A DNA stretch of 64,000 nucleotides from Pithys albifrons albifrons (lineage: Eukaryota; Chordata; Aves; Passeriformes; Thamnophilidae): contig NC_092459.1 in assembly GCF_047495875.1 (NCBI RefSeq), positions 14,078,965 to 14,142,964 on the forward strand. The letters are read 5' to 3'. Below the pieces are notes generated by a model. The model was not told the origin of the DNA, searched no databases, and worked only from the letters and a program-made list of their open reading frames with translations. How positions within the stretch are numbered: position 1 is the stretch's first letter; every line of letters begins with the position of its first letter. Shown here piece by piece: positions 26,926 to 39,852 of this stretch. The position numbers were made by a program, and so were the translations under genes.

Positions 26926-29900
26926 TCTTGCCATGGAGGCTGTAATAGCAATGCTGAGGAGAGTGGAAAGTCCAGGCAGATGATTTCTGCTTCTTACTTA
27001 TGGCCAAACATGACACAAATAGAGGCACCCCATTCCTGACGAGGAGAGGCGGGAAAGTGGGGCATAATTCAAGCTATTCAGATTCTGCTATTTAGCATTT
27101 GCCGATCACTAATGTGATATTTGCAAAGTATAATATTTTCTAACAGCTGTAAGAACAAGAGAGCCTAAAATTTCTCCCTATACATAATATCCATGAAATT
27201 GCATTGAATATTGTAATGATGTGTTATGCTGCCATTAGCTCCCTGTGAATACCTAATTTGGAAGGTTAATGAAATTGACAAATGTGTGTACTGTATGTGC
27301 ATTGTCAGTACTAGTTAATGGCAACTCTCACATTTTTATTTGGAAAATTATATAAAACTGAAAGTGACAATTATTGTAACTTCATCTTTTTTGGAATCTA
27401 GCACAGTATGCAGTTTATTTAAATAGGGTTGTATGTGTTTTAAATTTGTATATCATCATATGAAATCCTTTACTCATCATGTATTAATATACTTAATTTT
27501 TGTATGAATGAATGCATGTATTGTGGTCTTTTACATCATACTGGGCCAATATTTTTGGCTTTTTTTTTTGTGTATTCCACACTAAAATACCATAAGTCCT
27601 TGTCTTCTTGTTGGCTCAACACTGCTTGATTACAAAGCTCATGCCAGTTAATTCAAAGAGACATCGCACATCCAAAATTAATTTCTCCAGGCAAGGAAAG
27701 TGTGCTAGAGCACAATGAAAGAATATGCTCTTGTATTTTCTGTACATGATTGAGCACCAAAAAGGTCACCTGCAGCCGCTGTGTCTTCCATATATGAATT
27801 TGATAAGATCCTTGAAGTGTGGCTCCTAAGTATTTCTGTGGCTTTAGAAACTGCTTCTTTAGGTCAAGGTCACATTTTTTAGGTGTAAAGAGTCTGACTT
27901 AAGATCTTATTTTGATCTAAAGCTGTTCAATTAGACAGTTTTATGTGAATGATCTCTTATGGTCTTAGTGATCTCAGATTCAACACCCGGGAAGTGAGAA
28001 GGCACACTGTGGTAATCCCCTGTGACACACCACAGCAAGGATAATGTTGGTTCATCCGACCCTTGTGAACTAGAAAAGGATGGATGGATGGAGTGATAGC
28101 TACACAGCCCACTTGCCCTGTTACTTAATTTTTGTGCATCTCTTCAGCTTCTCGTGGAGTTTCTTCTGAGGAAGCAGGTGTCACAGAGCAGGGCTGCTGC
28201 CCTGAGTAGACCATATGTCTCACTTCCAAGAACAAAGCAGTCTTTTAAACCCAGCACTATATTGAGCCTGTGAGTCATGAATCTTTAGATCAATAACCAA
28301 AATGTTTTTAAATGTGGGGGCAGCCCCAAACAGAGTGACTCAGCGCTGGCAGTTCCACATTCAGCACGCTTCGGTGCAGGGTCTGGTTTCAGATCACTGA
28401 TCGCTGGAGCGGGGCCAGGTGATGTGTGGAGGCTGAGGCGCTGCTTGCGGGCACGGAGAGCAGAGTTTTCTGTTTGATGCTCAGCGCACCTGCTCCTGGG
28501 TCAGCTTCAAGCAGGAGCTGTGTTCTCAGGCTGTCCACAGTGCTGCCTACAAGTCAGCAGCCCATCTGACTTTCTGACATGTTTTATAAGGGGACTTGGA
28601 GCTGCTGAGGCTTAAGATGTTCTTAGAGTCTCTTGTGGCTTTTCCCCCTTTTGTCATGCTATATTAATAAATACAAAACCTGGTGGAGGGATACATCTAT
28701 TCAGATGCTTTGTTGTGGATGCCACAGATTCCAGTGGTCTAAAACTCTGAGGATGTTTCAAATGCTTGTCCCTCTCACACTTGACAACAAGAATTCTTTC
28801 TGCTTTTTCCCAGTCCTGGTGGCCATGTCACATCAGGCTCATGGTAACCCCAAGGAGGAAGCTGTGGTCCATTAATTGCCCTACAGACCTCTACCCCAAA
28901 AGCACAGATCACACTTAAATGTTTGCATCAGCTGTGGTTGTCTGTGTACACCCTGATTTGAAACAGAAAATTTGGAGCCTCGAAAAGCTTCACATTGAGA
29001 TTTATCTTGATAAGTGGGAGTGTTTTGCTCCTCTGTGGATTAATAATTTACTGATAGATCAGTAAGAGATATTTGCACCTGGCCTATTGAAAGGACATTG
29101 TCATTTGAAAATGTTAGGCCAGTTAATAGTCCAGGAAGAGGACACTGAAGCCAACTCCTGAATGGAGGAGGGGAGATGAATCTGAATGAACCTTCATGCA
29201 AAACTCCAACAAGGAGTTTTAACTTAGCCTTCTTCCTTGGCTGCAGATTCCATTCAGTGAATACATATTTGTGATGGAGAGTGTACCCCAGCTTTGAGGT
29301 CCTGTTCCTGAGGGTCAGATGTGGCAGCTAAATACGAAGTGACACAACAAGGATAGAAAGAGTGATGGGCCTCTTGGACTTGACTTTAGAGGAGGTTTTC
29401 TTTCCTTTTTTTGCCAGCCACATGTTAAAAATCTCTGCAACTTTGTTACTTATTTTGGATTTTATAAATGAGTATTTTCCCTTGCTTTTGATTAACTGGG
29501 CTTGTGCTTAGGATGACTTCTAATGTGGGCTAGCATGAAAAAACCTATTCTGAAAACTGGTATATAGGCACAGTGTAGTTACATCTAGTCCACTTGATAT
29601 ACCATTATCAACAGAAATTGCCACTTGTGCAAACTATGGGACAGTAAGGCAGCTGGTAAAGTAGGAAAACTATACTAATGTAGAATATTTGGTTGATCAG
29701 TACAAGGCAGGGAGGTCTTGTGCATACCCAAGAGGTCAAAAAGCATATTGAACCTGCAGTTTTGAGTTCCTTTCCAGGGCTCTGGGGAAGCACATAAAAT
29801 GCAGTTGACATGCTGTAGCTTTCCTTTGAAAGCTCTATCTCTTGTATATTAAAAGATATTTGGTAGTTTCTGCAGGCCTGAGCATATTTCATATGCCTAT

Positions 29901-31372
29901 GCATTCTTCTGTTTGTTTCTGACCAATATGCTTCTCAACTCTGTTTGCAGGAGGAAGATAAAATTGCTGCTGCTGAATCAGATCTACTTCAAGGTCAGGA
30001 ACTACACTTATGTACTCTTAACTAATGAATTTGGAGGACCTCTGAGAAAGAAAGTAATCATGAAGAAATATTTCAAATTAAATGATTTTTCCTCGAGAAA
30101 GATAATAGGGCTACCAGATTTTTGCAGCTTTTTGACATATCAAGCAGAAGTAGAAGAAGGTTAATGGTGAGTTATATTGAGGGAGGATGCTGCAAGGACA
30201 CCACAGGGACTGGGTCTGGGAGTGACAAGGGACTCCCTGAGTTGAGAATGAAGGAGCTTTACCATGCAGGGCTTGTCCCATCACCTCCAGCAGTGATTCC
30301 TTCTAGGAAGCTTATTCCCACCCCGAGGGTACCAGTTGTAGAGCTCTGACTCCTCAAAGACCATTGACTTTGTCAACAGCTAAGATTGCACCAAGAGAAA
30401 GGAAACCTCTCTAGAAGAATGATTCCTTTCCTTTAACAGAAAAAAATTCCACTGGAAATTTGGCTACAAGCACAGAGTGTCCTCTCAGGGCTGTAGGAAA
30501 AAATGAAATTGAGCACCGTAATAGAAAATTCTCTTGATATCTATGGAACATAACAGAGGCCCCATCTATCAAGCAGCTGTGGATAATTATTGATTCATTA
30601 TGATGTATTTCAATATTCAGTGAAAAAACTCTTGACTGACCTCAAAAGATGCCAAACTGAACTCAGTGAAAGATAAAATAAATTCCATGTCATTTAGCCA
30701 GCAGAATTTGGAGAAATAAGGTTTCATTTATTTTCTAATAAAACCCACCAGGTATAACACACAGAGAACCATGTTATACCTCCCCTTTTCTTAGCTTTAG
30801 ACACACCACTAGTGAATGCATTGTACCTGAGGTGTAAGGAATGATGCTACACTAGAAAAAGAAGTGGCAAAAATTCACAGTCCTGGGAACGGCAATATTC
30901 TGTTGTTTGTTGAATGTATTTATTTTAGCATATTTTCCTAAAATATCTCTACTATTAAAAAAAAAAAAAAGAGAAGCTATGCCATTTCCCCTAATGTGTT
31001 TAGTACAAGAGCCACAGCTCTGCCTTGCAGTTGTTTTCCCAAGATAGAGGAAAACATAATGCTTTGGCACTCGAGGAAAGTCTTGATTAAAATCTCACAG
31101 CTTAACCTCTGACTTGCTAACCTTTGATTTTAAATGTAAGAAAGGTGGGAATACCTGTCATCAAAATAGTTCTATTGAATTAAGGAGATGCAGACAAAAT
31201 AGCAATGTTTTTGATGTGAATTTTTGTTGTGGTACCTTCTACCTGGGAGGAAAATATTGAAATATTGCTTCTATCTGAGGTTTGGGGGCAGAAATCCTAC
31301 TAAATCAAATCTATCCAGATTTCTCTGCTAATCTTCTGCACTCATAGATGGTGAGCTAGTACTCATGATATT
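26926..31372. other. Unique DNA with one GC-rich patch, no gene seen
   Basis: 27085-27500 is very AT-rich with many ATTA/TAAT words. 28315-28560 is clearly GC-richer with about nine CpGs and a TGACTCAGC (AP-1/MAF-like) word at about 28338. An exon-like 43-bp segment at 29951-29993 is discussed in the findings. An A-run occurs at about 30958-30971. Confidence 0.5.
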
Positions 31373-31648
31373 TCATAGAATCATAGGATCACAGAATCCA
31401 TTGGGTTGGAAAAGACCTCCGAGATCATCAAGTCCAACCCTTGGTCCAACTCCAGTCCATTTACTAAATCATGGCAATCAGTGCCACGCCCAATCTCAGT
31501 TTAAAAACCTCCAGGGATGGTGAATCCACCACCTCTCTGGGCAGGCCAATCCAATGCCTGATTACTCTCTCTGTAAAGAATTTTTTTCTGATCTCCAACT
31601 TAAATTTCCGCTGGCAGAGCTTAAGCCCATAACCCCTTGTCCTATTAA
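31373..31648 (-). mobile_element. CR1 LINE 3' end (relatively young)
   Basis: Starts with TCATAGAATCATAGGATC, the reverse complement of the CR1 3' terminal octamer region. It continues through the typical antisense wording of the 3' UTR and ORF2 end (GGTTGGAAAAGACCTCCGAG, CCTTGTCCTATT). It is a 5'-truncated insertion without coding capacity. Confidence 0.93.
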
Positions 31649-33262
31649 GCTTTGTTCAGACACTGATAGTATGAAAGTTTTCATGGCTTACATGGTTCTT
31701 CTGATTTTTTCTCTATTCTTTGATTAAATTTGTGTTGCTCATAACACCCAGCTTTCAAAATTTCCCTCTATTTCTTCCATGACTAGGTTTGTCATAATCA
31801 AACTGGAATTTCAGTCAGGTGGAAATACTCTACCCACTGTCTACTTCAAAATGGATCAGATTATGTATAATTAGCTTTCCATAACCACAATCAAGTGTTA
31901 GCAGCATTTTTCACAATCCACTTGTCTTCCTTGTTGCCCTGGTGGAAAATCATCTTTCTGGATCATATGCAAGGTATTCAGGTGCCACAGGGATCAGCAA
32001 CAGAATTTCCAAGGAGATAGAGGAGGCAGCTTCATAGCAGCACTCCCTGATGAGGGGCAAGTCCTAGCCATAGTGCAAGGCTGTGCAGTGTACAAAAGCT
32101 GAAAATAAATAAGTGCTTATCCCAGTCTCTTTCTTTCTTCTGTGAGCTCTGCAGCTTTAGCTTACTATGCCAGCCTTTGCTGTACTTCTAATTTGTTACT
32201 GTTTTCAGGAGAATGATTGCGGTCTGAACAGGTTAGCCCTGAAGGAGCAGGTTGCAGCAAGTTTTGTGGGATACAGGCAGCATGAGGAATACAGCGCATG
32301 AGGGATGCTCAGCACCCAGCATTACAGGATTCTTCCTTTTTGTTGACTTTGGTGGGTGTGCCTGGGTGAATGAGATTTACCTGTGGGAGTTGTAAAGTAT
32401 GTTGCTAAGCTTATTTTTGGTGTTTCTTTTAAAAATCTCCTGTGCCTGTTGCCAAACATGAGAGGTTTGTTTTCAGACTCTAACTTCTCAGGTAAAGCCA
32501 TCATGTTTATTCTGACTCACTACATCAACACATAAACATGAGATTTTTGTTTACATTTATTGCTCTTTGTGTATCTTTATATGGCCTGGAAATATTTTTT
32601 CAAGGCTTTATTTCTGAGTATGAAAGAATGAGAGGAAGTCACTATATAACCAAATCTCAGTAGATGCTTTTGGGTTCATGTGTTGGCAATGACACAATGG
32701 GATATGGTTAAACATGACACAGGTTTTGGTTTATGTTTTCTGGGATAACTAACAGCCTAAGCTTTGGCCATTATTTGACATTGAAAATATTTTTACACTT
32801 TTCAGCATGAAAGCAATGAGTCATCTCTGAAGTGAGTGTTGCCTGAGTAGTGCGTTTGAGGAATGGTTTGGGGCAGGCTGACTTGCATTCATAGGTTCTA
32901 TAATCTGTCATCCACTTTGCAGTACTTTAACATACAAACATTTTACAGGCTGCAGACAGTGGCTCTCTGCTCAGATTAACCACAAGCTCTTTCTGCTTCA
33001 CCATGGTTTGACTTCCCTGATGATCCACACATCAATGTGTTTGCAGACTGAGTATATGTATATCTGCCTATAGACTTGTTAAGACATGCACAGCACAGAA
33101 ATAATTTTAATTTTCAAATATGTTTGTTTGGTTTTGACTGTGATCTGGCAGGTCATTTATTCATGGTAAATCATTTTTGTGGTGTCAGTTGGTCAGTGTT
33201 GTGGAGTGCTGTTAAATGTTGGCCCATTGTTTTCAAAACTACAGAGAAGATAATTCATGGAG
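31649..33262. other. Unique DNA, no gene seen
   Basis: No gene or clear repeat is recognised. A short stretch near 32288-32330 weakly resembles the ancient amniote repeat at 62.26 kb. Confidence 0.5.
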
Positions 33263-33345
33263 GGTGTTACAGAATCAGGTCAGGAAAGACTTTGAGAGGT
33301 CATCTAGTCCTGCTGCATTGCCTTAAGGCAGGCCTCCAGTTAGTC
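33263..33345 (-). mobile_element. Degenerate CR1 LINE 3' fragment
   Basis: ACAGAATCAGG...AAAGACTTTGAGAGGTCATCTAGTCC follows the antisense CR1 3' end but is clearly more diverged than the copy at 31.4 kb. It fades out after about 80 bp. Confidence 0.75.
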
Positions 33346-35399
33346 CCCCTGCTGTCTGCTTAAGCTCACTCCTGGTGTCTTGTCCTGCTCCCTGATGTCT
33401 AAGTGTGAATGTTCATCATCCTCTGACTCACCACAGTTTATTGAAATAGATCTCAGTTTATTTTACGAAGGCAAGCCACAGGCTTGTGGAAACCAGGTGA
33501 ATCCTACTGCTCCAGTAGAGAGGCAGAGAGAAGTAGTAGAGAGAGGCAGAGCAGGTAACTGAAGGTCTGGAATGAGCTAGGATAGGTGAAGCTCTCTGCC
33601 ATGGCATGTGCATTCACATCCTTGGCTTGATCTTCTAACTGCTGAGTTTGGGACCTGCTTCTCAGATGCATCAGGTTCTTCATAGCTCACTTTAGCAGAG
33701 GTTGTTCTGAATTGAGGAGCAGGCTGATCCAGCAGTCCAGTAAATTAGTGCATACTAGTAGCTGCTATGGCTGGTTAGATGACCTGATGTTTGAGGCAGA
33801 CTGTAATATGCCACAGGAATGCATATTCTCACCAGAGGCACCAGCCATTCTAGTGTCTTTGCCATGCGCTACAAGGGTGGCAGCTCCCAAAGATGATGGG
33901 CCTCACTACTGGTGAGGGATGTGGTTGCTTCCAAATGCTCCTGTAGTTCTCTGCATCCTTTGTTACAGCTCCATACTGAAACATGCTAGCGTGTTGTTGG
34001 CAGCAGCTTCCCCCAGTGAAAGATGGGCAGGAAGAATACTGGGATTCCCCACTTCCTAGCCCATCATGGAGTGCCAGCGAGGCTGCATTCAGCTCTATAG
34101 TGATCAGCTTCACACAGAGTGTCTCCCCATGCAGGGGTATAGGGGGTGGATGGACTGAGGCCAAGGCCAGGCATAGAGAGATATCCCCTTGTCATTACCT
34201 CTTGATTCATCCTGGGTTTTAATTTTCGATTGCTGTAATTCCAAAGGAGTTTGTTCAAATGGTCAAAACCAGCAGTCCTAGGAGCTCATTCAGAAGTTTC
34301 AGCTAGTTTATTTTTGAAGAGTACTTTCTCACTTGTTCTGACATGAGACATACAAAGGTAATGTGTTCCTCTCCCTTTCTTTTTTTCAGCATGTAGAAAC
34401 TTGTTATCAGTTTCATTGTGGAGATGAAAAACTACATCTTGAGCAACATCTATAAATGTCACAGGGATGGGTTTTTTCAAGTGTTTACTGAGAACATATT
34501 ATGTTTTAGTGTCTCTATCATAAATACCTTTCTGTTAATCTTTCACCCACACTAAATCTATTACAATCTATCAACCTTTCTAAGCAGTAATAAAATGTTA
34601 TCAGCAGTTGTCAGAGATTATAAGTGACAGACCATAATGTTTTCTAATGATTGTCATTATTTAGAAGGTTGTTTGTAGTTTTACAGAAAAATAATTAGAT
34701 CTATTGCATACATTTGAAGAGAGGGGAGTGTACCTCCTCTGATAGTTTACTCTCAAGAAATCTAATTTGTAAATAATTACTTAAAAAGAAAAAAAAACAC
34801 AAATGACCAAGCTAGAGCTGAATGGAAATTCAAGATATATCTAGGCAAATGCAGGCGGAAGAGAATGTGGTTTATGCTAAAAGGACAAGATATTCCCAAG
34901 GTGAATACATACAGTTCAAGTTTTTAATCTACTGTAAACAAGACCTGAAGTCTGAATGCCCAAGACTACAGTTCCTTTTTTATCAAGTTGTCATCTCGTT
35001 GCACACACAGAAATAGGCTTTGTGAAACTATTACTTTATATTATGCAAATTATTTTTCCTTTAAGAACAAATCAATACTCTTTCATTTACACTACATATT
35101 TCTGCAACTGGAGAAGTGAAAGGTTTGAATGGGACATGAAGATGAGAGTTTCTTGGTCCCCTTAAATTTTTAAACATTTTGGGGTTTTATTAGTTATTTA
35201 TTTTGTTTAGTTAGATTTGGCTTACAAAGGAGTATCCTGTAAGCACAGTGTTCTGGCTGAATTTCAGTGTTGATATACTCAAACAAGATACATGTCCCTG
35301 ATTTCTCAATGATGTGACTATATTTTAATTTTTACTGTTCTGATTGATGGTGTTGCTGAGTCTGGAGAAGATGCAGCCCTAATCCTAGCACAAGCTAAA
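33346..35399. other. Unique DNA, no gene seen
   Basis: 33380-34200 is of moderate GC content with overlapping open frames of 60-104 codons on both strands, none recognisable. The rest is AT-rich. Confidence 0.5.
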
Positions 35400-35560
35400 T
35401 CATAGAATCATAGAATCAGCTAGGTTAGAGATCATCAAGTCTAACCCTTGATCCATCACCACTGTGATTACTAGATCATGGCACTGAGTGTCATATCCAG
35501 TCTCATCCTAAAAACCTCCAGGAGTGGTGAATCCACCACCTCTCTGGGCAGGCCATTCCT
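35400..35560 (-). mobile_element. CR1 LINE 3' end
   Basis: Begins CATAGAATCATAGAATCAGC and shares the phrase around GTGAATCCACCACCTCTC and TGGGCAGGCCA with the CR1 at 31.4 kb. Both are the same orientation and probably the same CR1 subfamily. It is 5' truncated at about 35560. Confidence 0.92.
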
Positions 35561-35991
35561 GTTTGACTTGTGCTCCTCACATTGTGTTCAGTCAGCTATC
35601 CCACACCTCCTGTCTTCCATGTACCAATCCACCATGTGCTAGTAGATCCCTATCTCCAGGTTCCCTGAAGCTACAGAGCCTTCCTATTGCCCCCCTGGTA
35701 CAGCCCCTGAGCTTAAAGAGGACCACAGCCAGGACCCATTCTTGGGCAGCAGCCCAATGGCATCTCCTTCCCTTTCTTGTTTTCTCTCCTGTTATATGAC
35801 CCCTAGATGTGTGCCAGTTGAAAAAGGGGACCTATGATGCAGCACATCAAATACCTGTAGTGAAGAGTATTTTATAGTTTAATGTTGTTTCATGCCCAGT
35901 GAATGCTCACCACTGACCTGCTTTCAGAGGGTGTGAAAATTCTGTACAGATGTTAAAGGTCTCATGATGTATCCACAAGCAAGCTCACATG
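35561..35991. other. Unique DNA, no gene seen
   Basis: Nothing recognisable between the CR1 end and the CCCA repeat. A 91-codon open frame covers 35524-35799, but its start lies in the CR1, so it is not a gene. Confidence 0.5.
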
Positions 35992-36052
35992 TACACACAC
36001 ACACCCACCCACCCCCACACACCCACCCACCCACCCACCCACCCACACTCAC
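35992..36052. repeat. (CA)n/(CCCA)n microsatellite, G-quadruplex motif on minus strand
   Basis: A short CA run passes into CCCA repeats. Nine runs of three or more C occur in 50 bp, the last six separated by single A. The minus strand therefore reads as repeated GGGT, a very strong G-quadruplex consensus with one-base loops. Protein-like readings with HPHTPTHP periodicity are simple-repeat artefacts. Confidence 0.95.
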
Positions 36053-38352
36053 AGAGAGGATTCTTTAGGCTAAGTGACCAGTTTTGGCACAAGCGAGGAC
36101 CAAATGGGATTAGTGTAACTGAACTGGATCTTGGCTTTTCAAACACAGCCCTCATCCAGTCTGACTTTAGGACACAAACTTGAAACTCATTCCCTAAGTA
36201 CACCCTCTTCCCTGACATCAGTTTTCCCCATGCTTGGAATGGAGATCAGGCATTCACTCAAGATGAACTTGCAAATGCTTATCAATTTCTGTGTATTTTT
36301 TGAAAAGTTTGGTTTATTTCTTCTGGTGGGTTTCTGTTGGCCATTGTAGGTGTTGACTATCTTTATTCCTCTCATCATCTCTTAGGCATTTCTAGAGTGT
36401 TATGCTGACTGCCTTTTTTTGTCTCTAGTGATCTCTGTTTCTGCGCATGCCAGAAACTCCCGTTTAATTCTGTTAACAAAAAAAGAATAATGTGTTTAAA
36501 AAAATTAAGCTGATTTGTAGCTCCTTGGTAAAAACTAAATGATGCACTTATTCTAAGCAAAGTAGGCATTTTTAGAAATTAATTTCTTTTCTCAAGCTCT
36601 CCATTACTCTGGAGAAAGATGTGCATCCTAAAGATATTATAAAGTAAGCAGAAAACCGAACTTGAAAGGACTGGCAGTGTTTAAAGTTAGTATTTGGAGT
36701 ATATCTGCAAGAAGCAGCAGTGTTTAAATGGGAAATTCCAGACTATAAATTCTTTTTCAGCTAGATTATATGCAGTACAAGTGTTGACTTTCAATTTATA
36801 CCTTTGACATGACTCATTGAATGTTCTGATTCTGAGTTTATTTCTCCTGTCTTCATCAAAATGGATTGAATATAGGGTTATCCAACCATGATGTGTTGTC
36901 TCTGTGCCTCAGATGTTATATTGGTGAAATCTTAGTGTCTGGCACTATCTAAGAGGAGTATAAAAATTTGATTTGGTCTCCAGCCAGATTTCCTCCCACT
37001 CTGGAACAATGATGGAACATCTGGAGAACGCTGTATTCATTAACCCAAATCCTGAACACTTCGCATAATACCTGATCCTGTAAGAATCTGCTTAGTTTTC
37101 CAGGCTATGTAATTTGTGTTGGATGCAACTAGAGCCCATTTAGTCAAAGGACCTTGTCACTTACATTTTTGAGCTTTTATCTGACATTACGCTTTGTCAT
37201 AATTGATGATAACAAGATTCCCATTTGTTTTCCGATTTTAAATGCCAGTTACATGCATGGTAGCTCACTCCATTCTCTCTCCTCCAGAAATTTCTTTTTA
37301 TTTGTCATTTGTGTTTTCAGCTGGAGACTTTAGGGTTTTACTTTACCCATAGTGTCAGCTGAAGCCATATGCCAAGAGGCCTCTTAACTTTCCTGAGGAT
37401 GGATCTTGGAATATCAGACTGGCATCAGTTTGCCACTTTTATTGTTTTTCCTGTTTTCATAATCTCCCCTTCTCACAGTGGCAGATGCACACCAGTATTG
37501 TGGCTGTCAGAATAGCCACTTTCCTCCTGGGGTTTCATGCTGTGCTCTGGCCAGCTGCTGTGGGGTATACAAAAGGGATGCAGTTGGTACATCCCAAGGT
37601 TTGAATATCCCCTGTGATTTTATACTCTGTGCTTGCTTAAGAAAGGGATTGTGCTTATGCCTCCTGATGACCTCAGATCCTCTGCATGGATTTGACTCTT
37701 GGTGAGACTAAATAAAGCTAAACTCCTTAACACTTATTTAAAAATTACTCTGGTAATGCAAAACATGCTCAGCTGTCTGTTGTAGGAGAGAAGGAATGAG
37801 GCAGTTGTTACAGCAGTCTGGAACTTTTTTCTGCCTCTACATTATAGGTATGCCCCGTGCTTGACCTTGGCCATGTCACACAGGCTGAGACCCAGAAAAT
37901 ACTTACACACTTAAATCCCACTGTGGAGGATGGGATAGGAGAAAGGTCCAGATTTTCAGAAATCCTGATATTTTCAGAGCGCCTCGTCTGCAAAATGAAC
38001 ATGGAAGCTCATGGTTTTCTTCAGTGGGATGTATGAGAACAGATGCACCATGTTTGTACTCACCTTTGCCAATCCCAAATGCTGGATCAGAAGGACCTAA
38101 AAGTGTATGTTATCCCACTACCTGCCTCTTCTACTGATGTTTTAAAATGTTACATTTTCTTGCAGGGTTTGGCAGAGACGGAAGAGGGTTTGAGATGGAA
38201 ACAGAAAATTCTGCCTTTGCATTTTGTCAATACAGCCTCCAAACTTTTATATAAAAACAGCTCAGAAGGGCCACTTTTCCAGGCCTTGACACCAGCACTG
38301 CCGAAAGAGTTAAGGCTATTAGCTGGGTGCCATAAAAACACTTAGTGTCTCA
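36053..38352. other. Unique DNA, no gene seen
   Basis: AT-rich sequence without recognised genes. A plausible splice acceptor (TTTTCTTGCAG) precedes an open frame at 38166-38345, but the encoded peptide is not recognisable. Confidence 0.5.
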
Positions 38353-38410
38353 CTTCTTCAAAGCAATGTACAAATACTAACTAATTAATCTTCAAAATAG
38401 CCTTACCTCC
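38353..38410 (+). mobile_element. MIR-like ancient SINE fragment
   Basis: CTTCAAAGCAATGTACAAATACTAACTAATTAATC wording matches the MIR segment that reads AAGCACTTTACAAACATTAACTCATTTAATC in mammals. It is short and diverged. Confidence 0.5.
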
Positions 38411-39282
38411 ACACCCCACAGTCAACCCTGATTAAAAAGTAAATATTCCTTCTACACATGTAATCAAGGCTCAGAGCTTTATTCTCTAAGAGGGTAATTG
38501 ACTTGTGTCTTGTTTGTGATTTTGATAAACAATTCAGAGTTTTCCAAAGGATGCAGAGCCAGAGGGAAGGTCAGTAGCACTGTTGATGTATGAAGTGAGA
38601 AGTGCTTCCTCCCTAGATGTTATCAATATATTTCTGAAACTATCTTTCTTTCCACAATGATATGAGAAAGATGATATTTATGGTATGAAATACTGTATCT
38701 GGCAAACCTGAGCTATGGTCAGAAGAATGCATGAGTATCATGGTACTTTAGTATACTCTTTAAGGTACCTAAAATTTCAGCTTTCATTGCTCAGTGGTTT
38801 TACTGGTATACAGAAGCACACCACAAGGCAGTTCACTTGTTTCAGCTCTTCCCTTAGAGTGGATCCATCACTGGACCCAGTGACAAAGTGTAACATTGAA
38901 AACAAATTTATCATTAGTATAAAATAAGGGGGAATTGCTGTAGTTAAGAAAGATATGTATTAATTCATCTCAGATGAGGTTGTGTCTCTTAAATCTGACC
39001 CTAAGAACACATAGATGGGAGAGGCTTCATCACAATTGATTTGTCTCATGCAGCTGTGACAGTGACATTTAAAATAGAACTACTTAGTGATCACCTATTG
39101 AAAACTGTTCTCATCAGACCTGGATATTCATGCTGCTGCACAGATGATACTCTTACAAGTGCGCTCACTACTTTTAAATGTTTTGGTAGAATAGGGGTGT
39201 ACAAAATCCCTTGCAATACCCAGGCATTTACATGTGGAGATATCTCAATAAATAAATTCTTGTAAACACCAAAGGTAGCCTT
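38411..39282. other. Unique DNA, no gene seen
   Basis: No gene or clear repeat is recognised. Confidence 0.5.
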
Positions 39283-39524
39283 GAGCTGTTCCAGGTGAAG
39301 TTCAGGTTGGACACCAGGAAGAATTTTGTCAACTGAAAGGGTGGTTAAGTATTGGACCAGGTTGCCCAGGAAGGTGGTGGAGTCACCATCCTTGAAAGTG
39401 CTGAAGAAATGACTGGATGTGACATTTAGTGCTATGGTTTGGTTGCTGTGGTGGTGTTTGGTCATAGGTTGGACTTGATGATTTTGGAGGTCTTTTTGAA
39501 CCTTAATGTTTCTATGACTCTATA
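39283..39524 (+). mobile_element. CR1 LINE 3' end, plus strand
   Basis: Runs from the end of the CR1 ORF2 region (GGTTGGACACCAGGAAGAAT, AGGTTGCCCAGGAAGGTGG) through GGTTGGACTTGATGATTTTG to a terminal TTTCTATGACTCTATA, the CR1 3' octamer repeats. It is 5' truncated. It is the only clear 3'-complete copy here in plus orientation. Confidence 0.93.
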
Positions 39525-39816
39525 AGGGAGTGCCAATGTCAGGCCTGCAGCCAGCACCACCCTCATAGACTCTGCTGGCAAGAGGTAGGTCCATGGCCCT
39601 GTGGGTCAGTGCAGGGTAGGGCAGGAACCAGGATCTACTGATCTGCTTGTTAGTCTGGGGGCTTAGCTGTCTGATCAAGGTATTGCAACAAGTTGCTACT
39701 GTTGTGTTCACCCTTGATTTTACAGCATGGGTACTCTACTGAATCTTAGACCTTGTATGTATTACTGTAGATTCACGGTCATATCTTGTCTATCTGAGAT
39801 CTGAGCCTTAAAAATG

Positions 39817-39852
39817 CCCCCCCCCTTTTTTTTTTTGTATGTGTGTGTGTGT
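39817..39852. repeat. C9-T11-(GT)n composite simple repeat
   Basis: Nine C, then eleven T, then GTATGTGTGTGTGTGTGG. The abutting homopolymers make length variation and assembly error likely. Confidence 0.95.

Noticed and set aside
35985..36218. Histidine/proline/threonine-rich and glycine/valine/tryptophan-rich peptides
   Set aside because: They are translations of the CCCA/TGGG simple repeat.
38166..38345. Possible exon after TTTTCTTGCAG
   Set aside because: The frame runs into a stop without a clear donor, and the peptide is not recognisable.
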